A DNA stretch of 9,275 nt from Porphyrobacter sp. (GTDB lineage Bacteria > Pseudomonadota > Alphaproteobacteria > Sphingomonadales > Sphingomonadaceae), in the NCBI GenBank assembly GCA_014359685.1, contig JACIYY010000053.1, forward strand, positions 1 through 9,275. Direction: 5' to 3'. Below are positions 1 through 6,057 of the stretch, one piece after another. Made by a program: the position numbers and the translations under genes. Under the pieces are notes generated by a model. That model was not told the origin of the DNA. It saw only the letters and a list, made by a program, of their open reading frames with translations, and ran no database searches. The number at the start of each line of letters is the position of its first letter. Positions within the stretch are counted from its first letter, which is position 1.

Positions 1-2
1 AT

Positions 3-41
3 GTGCTGGCCATGGTCGAGGCGAGCCGCCGCGGCGGGTGA
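3..41 (+). CDS. Possible 3' end of an upstream gene (fragment)
   Basis: In the frame beginning at base 3 the window opens with 12 sense codons (V-L-A-M-V-E-A-S-R-R-G-G) and a TGA at 39-41. They could be the tail of a + strand gene converging on fabI. Only a dozen codons are visible and random GC-rich DNA can look like this. An alternative is a minus-strand gene starting with the ATG at 13-11, reading M-A-S-T off the edge, but it has no clear ribosome binding site. The family cannot be named. Confidence 0.2.
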   Translation: MLAMVEASRRGG

Positions 42-49
42 GCGGCGGG

Positions 50-71
50 CGCGGCGCGCGCGCGCGCCGCG
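50..71. repeat. Perfect 22-bp GC-only palindrome downstream of fabI
   Basis: Bases 50-71 equal their own reverse complement and consist only of G and C. The palindrome ends 1 bp from the fabI stop codon (73-75). It would form a very stable hairpin in RNA from either strand, so it may help end or stabilise the fabI transcript. No T-tract follows on either side, so it is not a textbook rho-independent terminator. In DNA this GC-rich, chance CG alternation is a real alternative. Confidence 0.4.
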
Positions 72-72
72 A

Positions 73-897
73 TCACGCCAGCGAGATGTCGGGCGCGTCT
101 TCCTGCTTCATGCCGACGACGTGGTAGCCGGCATCGACATGGTGGACCTCTCCGGTCACGCCGGAGGACAGGTCGGACAGCAGATACAGCCCCGCCCCGC
201 CGACATCCTCGATGGTGACGTTGCGGCGCAGCGGGGCGTTCAGCTCGTTCCAGCGCAGGATATAACGGAAATCGCCGATCCCGCTGGCCGCCAGCGTCTT
301 GATTGGGCCGGCGCTGATCGCGTTGACGCGGATGCCGTCGGGGCCGAGATCGTTGGCGAGGTAGCGCATGCTGGCCTCCAGCGCCGCCTTGGCCACGCCC
401 ATCACGTTGTAATGCGGCACGACCTTTTCCGCGCCATAATAGGTTAGCGTCAGGATCGAGCCGCCGCCCGATCCGTCCTCCGCCTTGGGCGGCATCATCG
501 CCGCCGCGCGCTGCGCCACCGCCACCAGCGAAAAGGCGGAGATGTTCATCGTGGTCAGGAAATTGTCGAGACTGGTATCGACGAAGCGGCCGCGCAGCTC
601 GTTCTTGTCGGAATAGCCGATCGCGTGGAGCACGAAATCGAGCGTCTCCCACCGTTCCTGCAAGCTTGCAAAGCCGGCATCGAGCGCAGCCATGTCCGAC
701 ACGTCGCATTCGAACACGAAGTCGGAGCCAAGCTGCGCCGCCAGCGGGCGCACGCGCTTGCCGAGCGCCTCCCCCTGATAGGAGAAGGCAAGCTGCGCGC
801 CGTGTTCGGCCAGCCGCTTGGCGATCCCCCAGGCCAGCGACTTTTCGTTGGCCAGACCCATGATGAGGCCGCGCTTGCCCTGCATCAGCGCTGTCAT
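73..897 (-). CDS. fabI: Enoyl-[acyl-carrier-protein] reductase FabI
   Basis: FabI catalyses the last step of each fatty-acid elongation cycle, reducing trans-2-enoyl-ACP with NAD(P)H in the cytoplasm. The 274-aa product has the short-chain dehydrogenase fold: a FabI-type nucleotide-binding segment near residues 10-26 (GLANEKSLAWGIA), the HAIGY motif at 91-95, and the catalytic set Tyr153, Tyr163 and Lys170 (YNVMGxxK, spacing Y-x6-K). These are followed by NAISAGPIKTLAASGIGDF. Length is slightly above the E. coli protein (262 aa), partly through a short Gly-rich insert near 131-137. The chosen ATG (897-895) overlaps the TGA of the yihY-like gene as ATGA, with a GGAGA on the minus strand at 912-908, 10 nt upstream; this suggests translational coupling. 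An internal Met at residue 5 is a less likely start. Triclosan-sensitive FabI is the normal form in this group. The assignment is secure. Confidence 0.97.
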   Translation of the reverse strand: MTALMQGKRGLIMGLANEKSLAWGIAKRLAEHGAQLAFSYQGEALGKRVRPLAAQLGSDFVFECDVSDMAALDAGFASLQERWETLDFVLHAIGYSDKNELRGRFVDTSLDNFLTTMNISAFSLVAVAQRAAAMMPPKAEDGSGGGSILTLTYYGAEKVVPHYNVMGVAKAALEASMRYLANDLGPDGIRVNAISAGPIKTLAASGIGDFRYILRWNELNAPLRRNVTIEDVGGAGLYLLSDLSSGVTGEVHHVDAGYHVVGMKQEDAPDISLA

Positions 898-1922
898 CGC
901 GTAAGCGTCTCCGTTTCCTGTTCGGGCGCCGCTGGTGCGCCCTGCGCGCCGATCCGGTGCTGTTCCTCCTCTGGCGTTTCGGCCAGCGCCGCGTTCAGCT
1001 CCGCGCCCAGCACCATCCCTAGGCCGATGAGCCAGAAAAAGAAAAGCGCGATCATGATCCCGGTCAGCGAGCCGTAGGTCGCATCCATGCGGAACACGGT
1101 GCGCAGCAGCGGCGGCAGCGCCGCGGTGACCGCCACCCACCAGACGGTCACCAGCAGCGCGCCGGGCCATTTGGGATAGCGGTGGTGGCGATAGGCGGCC
1201 GGGGTGAGGGTATAGAACAGCAGGTAGAGCGAGCCGAACAGCCCTGCCGCCGGAATGATCCGCGACCAGGCGAGGCGGCCGAGCAGCTCGTTGAGCTGGG
1301 GGAGATAGGCCGCGATCACCTCCTGCGCCGCGCCGATCAGCACCTGCGCGATCAGGCTCAGCAACAGCAGCACCACTGAGGCGACGATGATGCCCGTGGA
1401 CGCCAGCCGATACCTCCAGAACGCCCTGGTCGCTTGCGTGCCATAGGCGCGGCGCAGCACGTCGCGGATGGTTTCGACCAGGCTGCCCACGGTCCACAGG
1501 CCGAACAGGCCGCCGATCCACAGGAAGACGCCGCTGCGCTGGCTGACCACGCTGCGGGCGACCGGGCCGATCACCTCGCGCACCACAGGCGGGAAGGCCG
1601 ACAGCACCGCATTGATCGAGGCAGCGCGGTCCGCCTCCTCCCCGAACAGGCTGAAGATGGCCGCGCCGGTGATGAAGAAGGGGAAGATCGCCAGCACCGC
1701 CATATAGGCAAGGTTGCCGGCATGGATGAAGCCATCGTTATAGGTGCCGATGAGGGCCCGTCGGGCCACCTCGAAGGCCCGGGTGCCGGGGCCGAACTGG
1801 CGGGTGACCTGCGCGTGCAGACCGGACCGCTGGCGCAGCGCGGCCCTGCGCCGCCCCTCTGGCGAGAGGTCGGGCACCGGCGGGCCGGGCTGCGCGTGGT
1901 CGGACAGGCCGGGCGGCACCAT
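894..1922 (-). CDS. YihY/virulence factor BrkB family membrane protein
   Basis: The 342-aa product belongs to the YihY/BrkB family of polytopic inner-membrane proteins, whose molecular function is unsettled; the old 'ribonuclease BN' label is considered wrong. About six hydrophobic segments can be seen near residues 70-93, 131-149, 174-198, 222-241, 253-272 and 284-308. The family-like stretch IGTYNDGFIHAGNLAY precedes the first, and a charged, probably cytoplasmic tail follows residue 315. I chose the ATG at 1922-1920 because the protein from there looks like family N termini and lies clear of the upstream dnaJ-like gene (55 bp gap). It has no obvious ribosome binding site. A GTG at 2015-2013 would add 31 low-complexity residues and overlap the dnaJ-like gene by 38 bp. 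The 3' end overlaps fabI by 4 bp, so the two are probably co-transcribed. Family is certain, start uncertain. Confidence 0.88.
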   Translation of the reverse strand: MVPPGLSDHAQPGPPVPDLSPEGRRRAALRQRSGLHAQVTRQFGPGTRAFEVARRALIGTYNDGFIHAGNLAYMAVLAIFPFFITGAAIFSLFGEEADRAASINAVLSAFPPVVREVIGPVARSVVSQRSGVFLWIGGLFGLWTVGSLVETIRDVLRRAYGTQATRAFWRYRLASTGIIVASVVLLLLSLIAQVLIGAAQEVIAAYLPQLNELLGRLAWSRIIPAAGLFGSLYLLFYTLTPAAYRHHRYPKWPGALLVTVWWVAVTAALPPLLRTVFRMDATYGSLTGIMIALFFFWLIGLGMVLGAELNAALAETPEEEQHRIGAQGAPAAPEQETETLTR

Positions 1923-1977
1923 CGCGGCAAGCGGCTGCGTCAGGCGCGGACCGGGCGGCGGGAGCGCGCGGCGCGCC

Positions 1978-2955
1978 TCACACGCCCAGCCGGGCGCGCA
2001 CCGGGGACGGGTCACTCCACCCTTCGAGCCGGCGCGCCAGCTCGGTGGTGTCGTCGGGCAGCTGAATCTGCAGCGTCACCAGCTGGTCGCCGCGTGTGCC
2101 GTCCTTGCGGGTGAAGCCGCGCCCCTTCAGCCGCAGCACCTTGCCCGATCCGCTGCCCGGCGCAATGGTCAGCATCACCGGCCCGTCCACGGTCGGCACC
2201 TTGACCTTGGCACCGCGCACCGCCTCGTCCACCGTCACCGGCAGGTCGAGCCGCACGTCGTTGCCGTCGCGGGTGAAGAAGGGGTGCGGTTCGATCCCGA
2301 TCGTCACCAGCGCATCGCCCGCGCCGCCCGGCCCCGGCCGGCCCTTGCCGCGCAGCCGCATCGACTGGCCGTCCTGCAGCCCCGGCGGCAGCTTGAGATC
2401 AACGGTCGAGCCATCGCCCAGCGTGATCCGCTGCGGCGTCAGCAGCGCGGCGTCGGTGAAGGGGACGCGCAGGTGATAGGACACGTCGCCGCCCTTGGGC
2501 GGCGCGTGGCGGCGGCCCCCGCCCATTCCCGACCCCGTGCTGCTGCCGAATCCGCCCGCCCGGCCCGGCTGTTCGCCGAACAGCCCTTCGAAGATGTTGC
2601 CGAGATCGACCTCCTCAGCCCCGCCGAAGCCTTCGAAATCGCGCGCCGAGAAGCCGCGCCCGCCCGCCCCGCCGCGGCCGGCACCAAAGCCCCCGCCCCC
2701 GCCGCCGAATCCGCCGCCGAAATTCATCGTCGGGTTGCCGTCGGCGTCGATCTCCCCCCGGTCGAAGCGGGCGCGCTTGTCCTTGTCCGACAGCAGGTCG
2801 TAGGCCCGCGTCACTTCGGAGAAGCGCTCCGCCGCCTTGGGATTGTCGCTGTTGCGGTCGGGGTGAAGCTGCTTGGCGAGCTTGCGATAGGCCGACTTGA
2901 TGTCTTGCTCGCTTGCACCGCGCGGCACGCCAAGGGTCGCATAGGGATCAGCCAT
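1978..2955 (-). CDS. DnaJ-type co-chaperone without zinc finger (CbpA-like, class B J-protein)
   Basis: This 325-aa J-domain protein is expected to stimulate the ATPase of DnaK and deliver substrates to it. The J domain spans about residues 4-68 with the essential HPD at 31-33. A glycine/phenylalanine-rich linker runs about 79-145, including a run of Gly-rich repeats. Two beta-rich C-terminal substrate-binding subdomains follow (about 155-310), with LRLRGKGRPG near 200-209 and LRLKGRGF near 274-281. No CxxCxGxG zinc-finger repeats are present, so this is not the canonical DnaJ that normally sits beside dnaK; CbpA or another class B J-protein fits better. CbpA also binds curved DNA in E. coli, which cannot be judged here. 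The gene heads the minus-strand cluster with the yihY-like gene and fabI, and is divergent from pdxH across 80 bp. The ATG at 2955-2953 begins MADPYATLGV, a normal J-domain start. Confidence 0.93.
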   Translation of the reverse strand: MADPYATLGVPRGASEQDIKSAYRKLAKQLHPDRNSDNPKAAERFSEVTRAYDLLSDKDKRARFDRGEIDADGNPTMNFGGGFGGGGGGFGAGRGGAGGRGFSARDFEGFGGAEEVDLGNIFEGLFGEQPGRAGGFGSSTGSGMGGGRRHAPPKGGDVSYHLRVPFTDAALLTPQRITLGDGSTVDLKLPPGLQDGQSMRLRGKGRPGPGGAGDALVTIGIEPHPFFTRDGNDVRLDLPVTVDEAVRGAKVKVPTVDGPVMLTIAPGSGSGKVLRLKGRGFTRKDGTRGDQLVTLQIQLPDDTTELARRLEGWSDPSPVRARLGV

Positions 2956-3035
2956 GCTGTGTCAGCTAGGCAAGGCAACGGGCAAGAGCAAACGGCCTTT
3001 CCCCGGCGTCGACCAGCGGTTAGGGCGGCCCGGCC

Positions 3036-3686
3036 ATGACCATCCCCGACAACGCCCCCTCTGCTGCCCCGCATAGTGAGGCGATCCCCGCCGACGCCGA
3101 CCCCTTCGCGCTGTTCGACGCCTGGTTTGCCGAGGCGCGGGCCAGCGAGCCCAACGACCCCAACGCGATGGCGCTGGCGACAGCCACGCCGCAGGGCGCG
3201 CCGTCGCTGCGGATGGTGCTGCTGAAGGGCCACGGCCCCGATCTGGGGCCGGGCGGCGGGTTCGTGTTCTACACCAACACCCACAGCCGCAAGGGGGGCG
3301 AGATCGCCGCCAATCCGCAAGCCGCGCTGCTGTTCCACTGGAAGTCGCTGCGCCGGCAGGTGCGGATCGAAGGGCCGCTGGTCGAGATCGATGCGGCAAC
3401 CGCAGACGCCTATTTCGCCTCCCGCGGGCGCGAATCGCAGCTCGGCTCGGCGGCGTCGGACCAGTCCCGCCCGCTCGACCGGCGCGAGACCTATCTGGCG
3501 CGGGTGGAGGCGCTGCGGCGGCAGTATGACGGCACGGCGGTGCCCCGGCCGCCGCACTGGACCGGCTTTTGCCTGGTGCCGGGGCGCATCGAGTTCTGGC
3601 TCGACCGGCCCGGCCGCCTGCACGAGCGGCGTCTGTTCACCCGCTCCCCCGGCGGTGGCTGGGCGAGCACCCTGCTCTATCCCTGA
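3036..3686 (+). CDS. pdxH: Pyridoxamine/pyridoxine 5'-phosphate oxidase
   Basis: PdxH is the FMN-dependent oxidase that converts pyridoxine or pyridoxamine 5'-phosphate to pyridoxal 5'-phosphate (PLP), using O2. It acts in the last step of PLP synthesis and in salvage. The 216-aa length matches the family (218 in E. coli). Visible family blocks, in order: [10 protein letters not shown] at 56-65, [12 protein letters not shown] at 76-87, [21 protein letters not shown] at 93-113, the SxxSDQSRP block near 138-146, RPPHW at 171-175, and [13 protein letters not shown] at 186-198. R194 and H196 correspond to the active-site Arg and His of the E. coli enzyme. The C terminus ends in LLYP where many homologues end in RLxP. 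The ATG at 3036 gives the expected N terminus, but the ribosome binding site is weak. Transcription is divergent from the dnaJ-like gene, and the PhzF-family gene follows after 14 bp. Confidence 0.96.
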   Translation: MTIPDNAPSAAPHSEAIPADADPFALFDAWFAEARASEPNDPNAMALATATPQGAPSLRMVLLKGHGPDLGPGGGFVFYTNTHSRKGGEIAANPQAALLFHWKSLRRQVRIEGPLVEIDAATADAYFASRGRESQLGSAASDQSRPLDRRETYLARVEALRRQYDGTAVPRPPHWTGFCLVPGRIEFWLDRPGRLHERRLFTRSPGGGWASTLLYP

Positions 3687-3687
3687 C

Positions 3688-3692
3688 AGGAG
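3688..3692 (+). promoter_or_regulatory. Ribosome binding site that sets the GTG start of the PhzF-family gene
   Basis: AGGAG at 3688-3692 lies 8 nt upstream of the GTG at 3701. The reading frame stays open further upstream into pdxH, so this Shine-Dalgarno site, together with the family-like N terminus beginning at [11 protein letters not shown], is what decides the start. Confidence 0.8.
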
Positions 3693-3700
3693 CGCCCTTC

Positions 3701-4528
3701 GTGCCGACGATCCCCTATTGGCATGTCGACGCCTTCGCCGCCCGGCCCTTCGCCGGCAACCAGGCGGCGGTGATGGTGCTGGATGACTGGCTGCCCGATG
3801 CCACCCTGCAGGCGATCGGCGAGGAGAACAATTTCGCCGAGACCGCCTTTGTGGTCCGCGACGCGACCGGCGTGGCCGATTGGGAGCTGCGCTGGTTCAC
3901 CCCCACCCATGAGGTCGCGCTGTGCGGCCATGCCACGCTGGCCAGCGGCCATGTCCTGCTGACCCGCGACGGCGGCGAACGGGTGCGATTCCGCACCCGC
4001 CGCTCCGGTGTGCTGGAGGTGCGCGGGGCGCCGGCCGGCTACGAACTGGCGCTGCCGCCCAACCCGGTCGCCCCCTCGTCCGAGCCGGCGGTGCTGGCGG
4101 CTTTAGGGGTGGCGGAGGCGGCGTGCTTCCGCTCGCTTTCGGGCAACAGGGACACACTGATCGTGCTGCTGGCGGACGAGGCGGCGGTGCGCGCGCTCGA
4201 TCCCGACCTGCGTGCGCTGGGTGCGATCGAGGTGATGGCGATCTGCACCGCGCCCGGCGCGCGGACCGATGTGGTCAGCCGGGTGTTCGCGCCGGCCTGG
4301 GGGGTGGACGAGGATTCCGTCACCGGCTCGGCCCATGCGGCGCTGACGCCGTTCTGGGCCGATCGGCTGGGCCGGCCCACCTTCACCGCGCATCAGGCCT
4401 CCCGCCGTGGCGGCGATCTCACCTGCCGGCTGGCCGATGCCGATGGCGGTGAGGGCGATGCGGCGCGCGTCTGGCTGGGCGGCGCATGCGTGACCGTGGT
4501 GGAGGGACGCTTCCGGCTGCCCGACTAG
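3701..4528 (+). CDS. PhzF family phenazine biosynthesis-like / isomerase protein
   Basis: The 275-aa product has the diaminopimelate-epimerase-like PhzF fold. Family marks: [12 protein letters not shown] at 10-24, the NNFAETAFV block with catalytic-type Glu47, [18 protein letters not shown] at 64-81 with His77 (GHA motif), and [22 protein letters not shown] at 191-212 with Asp205. In PhzF itself the corresponding Glu, His and Asp act in isomerising trans-2,3-dihydro-3-hydroxyanthranilate. The usual EDPVTGSAH is EDSVTGSAH here, with Ser206 replacing Pro. No other phenazine genes are present, so phenazine synthesis should not be inferred; most PhzF-family proteins have no known substrate. Start is GTG 3701 with a good AGGAG. 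The gene sits 14 bp behind pdxH and is probably co-transcribed with it. Its TAG stop overlaps the stop of convergent mnmA. Confidence 0.9.
   Translation: MPTIPYWHVDAFAARPFAGNQAAVMVLDDWLPDATLQAIGEENNFAETAFVVRDATGVADWELRWFTPTHEVALCGHATLASGHVLLTRDGGERVRFRTRRSGVLEVRGAPAGYELALPPNPVAPSSEPAVLAALGVAEAACFRSLSGNRDTLIVLLADEAAVRALDPDLRALGAIEVMAICTAPGARTDVVSRVFAPAWGVDEDSVTGSAHAALTPFWADRLGRPTFTAHQASRRGGDLTCRLADADGGEGDAARVWLGGACVTVVEGRFRLPD
4525..4528. other. CTAG palindrome forming both stop codons of two convergent genes
   Basis: CTAG at 4525-4528 supplies the TAG of the PhzF-family gene (4526-4528, + strand) and the TAG of mnmA (4527-4525, minus strand). The two coding regions therefore overlap by 4 bp tail to tail, leaving no room for a separate intergenic terminator. 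Confidence 0.95.
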
Positions 4529-5721
4529 CCGCTCGGGAGCGCGGGTGCGGTGCTCTCGATCCAGCCGCCGCCGAGCACCCGCTCCCCCGCATAGAGCACC
4601 GCCGCCTGCCCCGGCGCAACGCCGTATTCGGGCGTGGCGAAGCGCAACGTCACGGCGGCGCCGTTCCCCAGCGGACCCTCCAGCGTGACCGGCACCGGCC
4701 GGGCCATCGAGCGGACCTTTGCTGTCAGCGGTGCGTCGGGCAGCGGGCCGATCCGGTTGGTCTCGACGATCCGGGCGCTCGCGACCGCCAGCAGGCGCCG
4801 TGGCCCGACGCGCACCTCGGCCGCCTCGGCGTCGATGCCGATCACGTAGAGCGGTTCGGGCTGGCCGCCGATCTCCAGCCCGCGCCGCTGGCCGACCGTG
4901 TAGTGGATCACGCCCTGATGACGGCCCAGCACCGCGCCGCTGGTGGCATCGACGATCGCGCCGGGCCGCACACCCGCGGGGCGCATGCGGCGCACCACCG
5001 CCGCGTAATCGCCGTCGGGCACGAAGCAGATGTCCTGGCTGTCGGGCTTGCCGGCCACGCTCAGGCCATGCGCCTGGGCGATCCGCCGCACCTCCGCCTT
5101 GGGCAGCCCGCCGAGCGGGAAACGCAGAAAAGCGAGCTGATCGGCCGTGGTGGCATAGAGGAAATAGGACTGGTCGCGGGCCGGGTCGATGGCGCGCAGA
5201 AGCTGCGCCGCGCCGCCGGCCCTGCATCCCTGCGCCGGCAGCCGGCGCACATAATGGCCGGTGGCGAGGCAATCGGCACCAAGCTCCTGCGCCATTTGCA
5301 GCAGGTCGGTGAATTTAGGGCCGGTATTGCAGCGGATGCACGGGATCGGCGTGCGCCCGGCGAGATAATCGTCGGCGAAGCGAGCGACCACCTCTTCGCG
5401 GAAGGCGCTTTCGTGGTCGAACACGTAATGGGCGATGCCCAGCCGGTCGGCGACGGCCCGGGCGTCGCGGATGTCGTCGCCCGCGCAGCAGGCGCCCTTG
5501 CGCGCGGTGGCGACGCCATGGTCGTAGAGCTGCAGCGTGATGCCGACCACCTCCGCCCCGCTGGCCGCGGCGAGCGCGGCGACGACCGAGGAATCGACCC
5601 CACCCGACATCGCCACCACGATCCGGCAGTCGCGCGCCGGGCGCGGCAGGTCGAATAGCCGCGCAGCCTCTTGCGGCGCGGCGGCGGCGGCGGCCGGTGG
5701 CAGGGTCGCTGGCTCGAACAT
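4525..5721 (-). CDS. mnmA: tRNA-specific 2-thiouridylase MnmA
   Basis: MnmA uses ATP and a sulfur relay to put the 2-thio group on the wobble uridine (U34) of tRNAs for Lys, Glu and Gln. In the 398-aa product the PP-loop ATP-binding motif SGGVDSS is at 39-45. The adenylation domain continues through [10 protein letters not shown], where Cys131 is the expected nucleophile, and [10 protein letters not shown] at 151-160. The second catalytic cysteine, Cys232, lies in [16 protein letters not shown]. The tRNA-binding central part and the beta-barrel C terminus follow, including [13 protein letters not shown] and APGQAAVLY. Length is slightly above E. coli MnmA (368 aa) because of an Ala-rich N-terminal extension of about 30 residues. 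The ATG at 5721-5719 has only a weak purine stretch upstream, so a slightly different start is possible. The gene stands alone on its strand and converges on the pdxH-phzF pair. Confidence 0.96.
   Translation of the reverse strand: MFEPATLPPAAAAAAPQEAARLFDLPRPARDCRIVVAMSGGVDSSVVAALAAASGAEVVGITLQLYDHGVATARKGACCAGDDIRDARAVADRLGIAHYVFDHESAFREEVVARFADDYLAGRTPIPCIRCNTGPKFTDLLQMAQELGADCLATGHYVRRLPAQGCRAGGAAQLLRAIDPARDQSYFLYATTADQLAFLRFPLGGLPKAEVRRIAQAHGLSVAGKPDSQDICFVPDGDYAAVVRRMRPAGVRPGAIVDATSGAVLGRHQGVIHYTVGQRRGLEIGGQPEPLYVIGIDAEAAEVRVGPRRLLAVASARIVETNRIGPLPDAPLTAKVRSMARPVPVTLEGPLGNGAAVTLRFATPEYGVAPGQAAVLYAGERVLGGGWIESTAPALPSG
4535..4586. repeat. Imperfect inverted repeat in the 3' end of mnmA
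   Basis: Two nested 7-bp arm pairs are visible. GGGAGCG (4535-4541) pairs with CGCTCCC (4580-4586), and GGTGCTC (4549-4555) pairs with GAGCACC (4573-4579). The structure lies just beyond the PhzF-family stop and inside the last codons of mnmA. It could form a hairpin in either transcript and slow convergent polymerases. No T-tract is present, so terminator function is only a guess. Confidence 0.3.
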
Positions 5722-5776
5722 GCACGGCCCTTACACCGCTCCGCCGCCCGCGCCAAACCGATCACGGGCGGACCCG

Positions 5777-5803
5777 CCGACCGAGCCGCCCTCGGCCGGT
5801 TTT
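5777..5803 (+). terminator. Terminator-like hairpin with T-tract, no obvious gene to terminate
   Basis: Arms 5777-5785 and 5791-5799 pair over 9 positions with one A-C mismatch, around the 5-nt loop CCGCC, and four T residues follow (5800-5803). This is the form of a rho-independent terminator reading on the + strand. The only genes upstream on that strand are pdxH and the PhzF-family gene, which end 1.2 kb away. It might block transcription running antisense through mnmA towards sciP, or belong to a repeat element. Confidence 0.4.
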
Positions 5804-5882
5804 ACGCGATCTTGAGGCTTGGGCCGTAGGGCGCCTCGATGAACGCAGCCATCCCAGGATTTCTGAGCGCGGGGTGGGGTCA

Positions 5883-5911
5883 TGGATTGCTTCGCTGCGC
5901 TCGCAATGACG
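5883..5911. repeat. Probable dispersed intergenic repeat (ATTGC...GCAAT type)
   Basis: The segment resembles a short palindromic intergenic repeat I recall from many bacterial genomes, including sphingomonads, in which TGGATTGCTTCGC is followed by GCTCGCAATGACG. The 5-bp arms ATTGC (5886-5890) and GCAAT (5903-5907) flank a 12-nt centre. Only one copy is visible in this window, so its repeated nature rests on memory, not on the sequence shown. The GC-rich flank to its left (about 5850-5882) may be part of the same element. Confidence 0.55.
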
Positions 5912-5918
5912 GAGGAAG

Positions 5919-5941
5919 GGGGCGCCCGGTTCTCGCGCCCC
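5919..5941. repeat. GC-rich stem-loop next to the intergenic repeat
   Basis: GGGGCGC (5919-5925) and GCGCCCC (5935-5941) form a perfect 7-bp stem around the 9-nt loop CCGGTTCTC. It lies between the dispersed repeat and the CtrA-like box. No T-tract follows on the + strand. It may belong to the repeat, or act as a weak transcription end or regulatory structure. Its function is unknown. Confidence 0.35.
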
Positions 5942-5955
5942 GCTCGTGCCGTCGG

Positions 5956-5970
5956 CTAACGGGCTGTTAA
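5956..5970 (+). promoter_or_regulatory. CtrA-like binding site upstream of sciP
   Basis: CTAA-N7-TTAA at 5956-5970 matches the alphaproteobacterial CtrA consensus TTAA-N7-TTAA with one mismatch, in the first half-site; the second half continues as TTAACC. It lies 87 bp upstream of the sciP start codon. CtrA directly activates sciP in Caulobacter, so a CtrA site is expected here, and the AT-rich motif stands out from its GC-rich surroundings. Binding is inferred from the motif only. Confidence 0.6.
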
Positions 5971-5977
5971 CCTTGAG

Positions 5978-5982
5978 GATTC
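5978..5982. promoter_or_regulatory. GANTC (CcrM-type methylation) site in the sciP promoter region
   Basis: GATTC at 5978-5982 fits GANTC, the target of the alphaproteobacterial cell-cycle methyltransferase CcrM. It lies 7 bp downstream of the CtrA-like box and 75 bp upstream of sciP. Five-base motifs with a free centre occur by chance, so a regulatory role is only suggested by position. Confidence 0.4.
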
Positions 5983-6057
5983 AGGCGCTGGCAAGCGCGG
6001 CCGGGGCATGGACCGGCGACACCGCCCGATGGGCGCCGGATGACGCCAGAGGACACC

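Larger units (their letters stand above)
5722..6057. other. Non-coding region between mnmA and sciP
   Basis: This 336-bp stretch has no convincing gene. It separates two divergently transcribed genes and so should contain both promoters. It contains, in order: a terminator-like hairpin (5777-5803), a 16-codon minus-strand mini-ORF (5852-5802), a probable dispersed intergenic repeat (5883-5911), a 7-bp-stem hairpin (5919-5941), a CtrA-like box (5956-5970), a GANTC site (5978-5982) and a small inverted repeat (GCGCT at 5985-5989 with AGCGC at 5994-5998). I see no clear sigma-70 promoter for mnmA. Confidence 0.7.

Noticed and set aside
898..1521. The fabI reading frame stays open upstream for about 200 further codons through the yihY-like gene, as if FabI had a long N-terminal domain.
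   Set aside because: The extra residues are the Arg/Pro/Ala-rich type produced by GC-rich DNA read out of frame, and the true yihY-like protein occupies this region in another frame with clear membrane helices.
2963..2991. A sigma-70-like pair on the minus strand (TTGCTC, 17-bp spacer, TAGCTG) before the dnaJ-like gene.
   Set aside because: Both boxes are weak matches, and transcription would begin practically at the start codon, giving a leaderless message; too thin to list as a promoter.
1744..3039. A 431-codon + strand open frame opposite the dnaJ-like and yihY-like genes.
   Set aside because: It is antisense to two well-supported genes, has no recognisable domain, and high GC lowers the stop-codon frequency enough to explain it.
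3701..4528. The PhzF-like gene as a sign of a phenazine biosynthesis cluster.
   Set aside because: No other phz-type gene is present and the PhzF family is broad; neighbours are PLP synthesis and tRNA modification genes.
4486..5658. A 390-codon + strand open frame opposite mnmA.
   Set aside because: It mirrors the mnmA coding strand and shows no protein-family features; mnmA carries all expected catalytic motifs.
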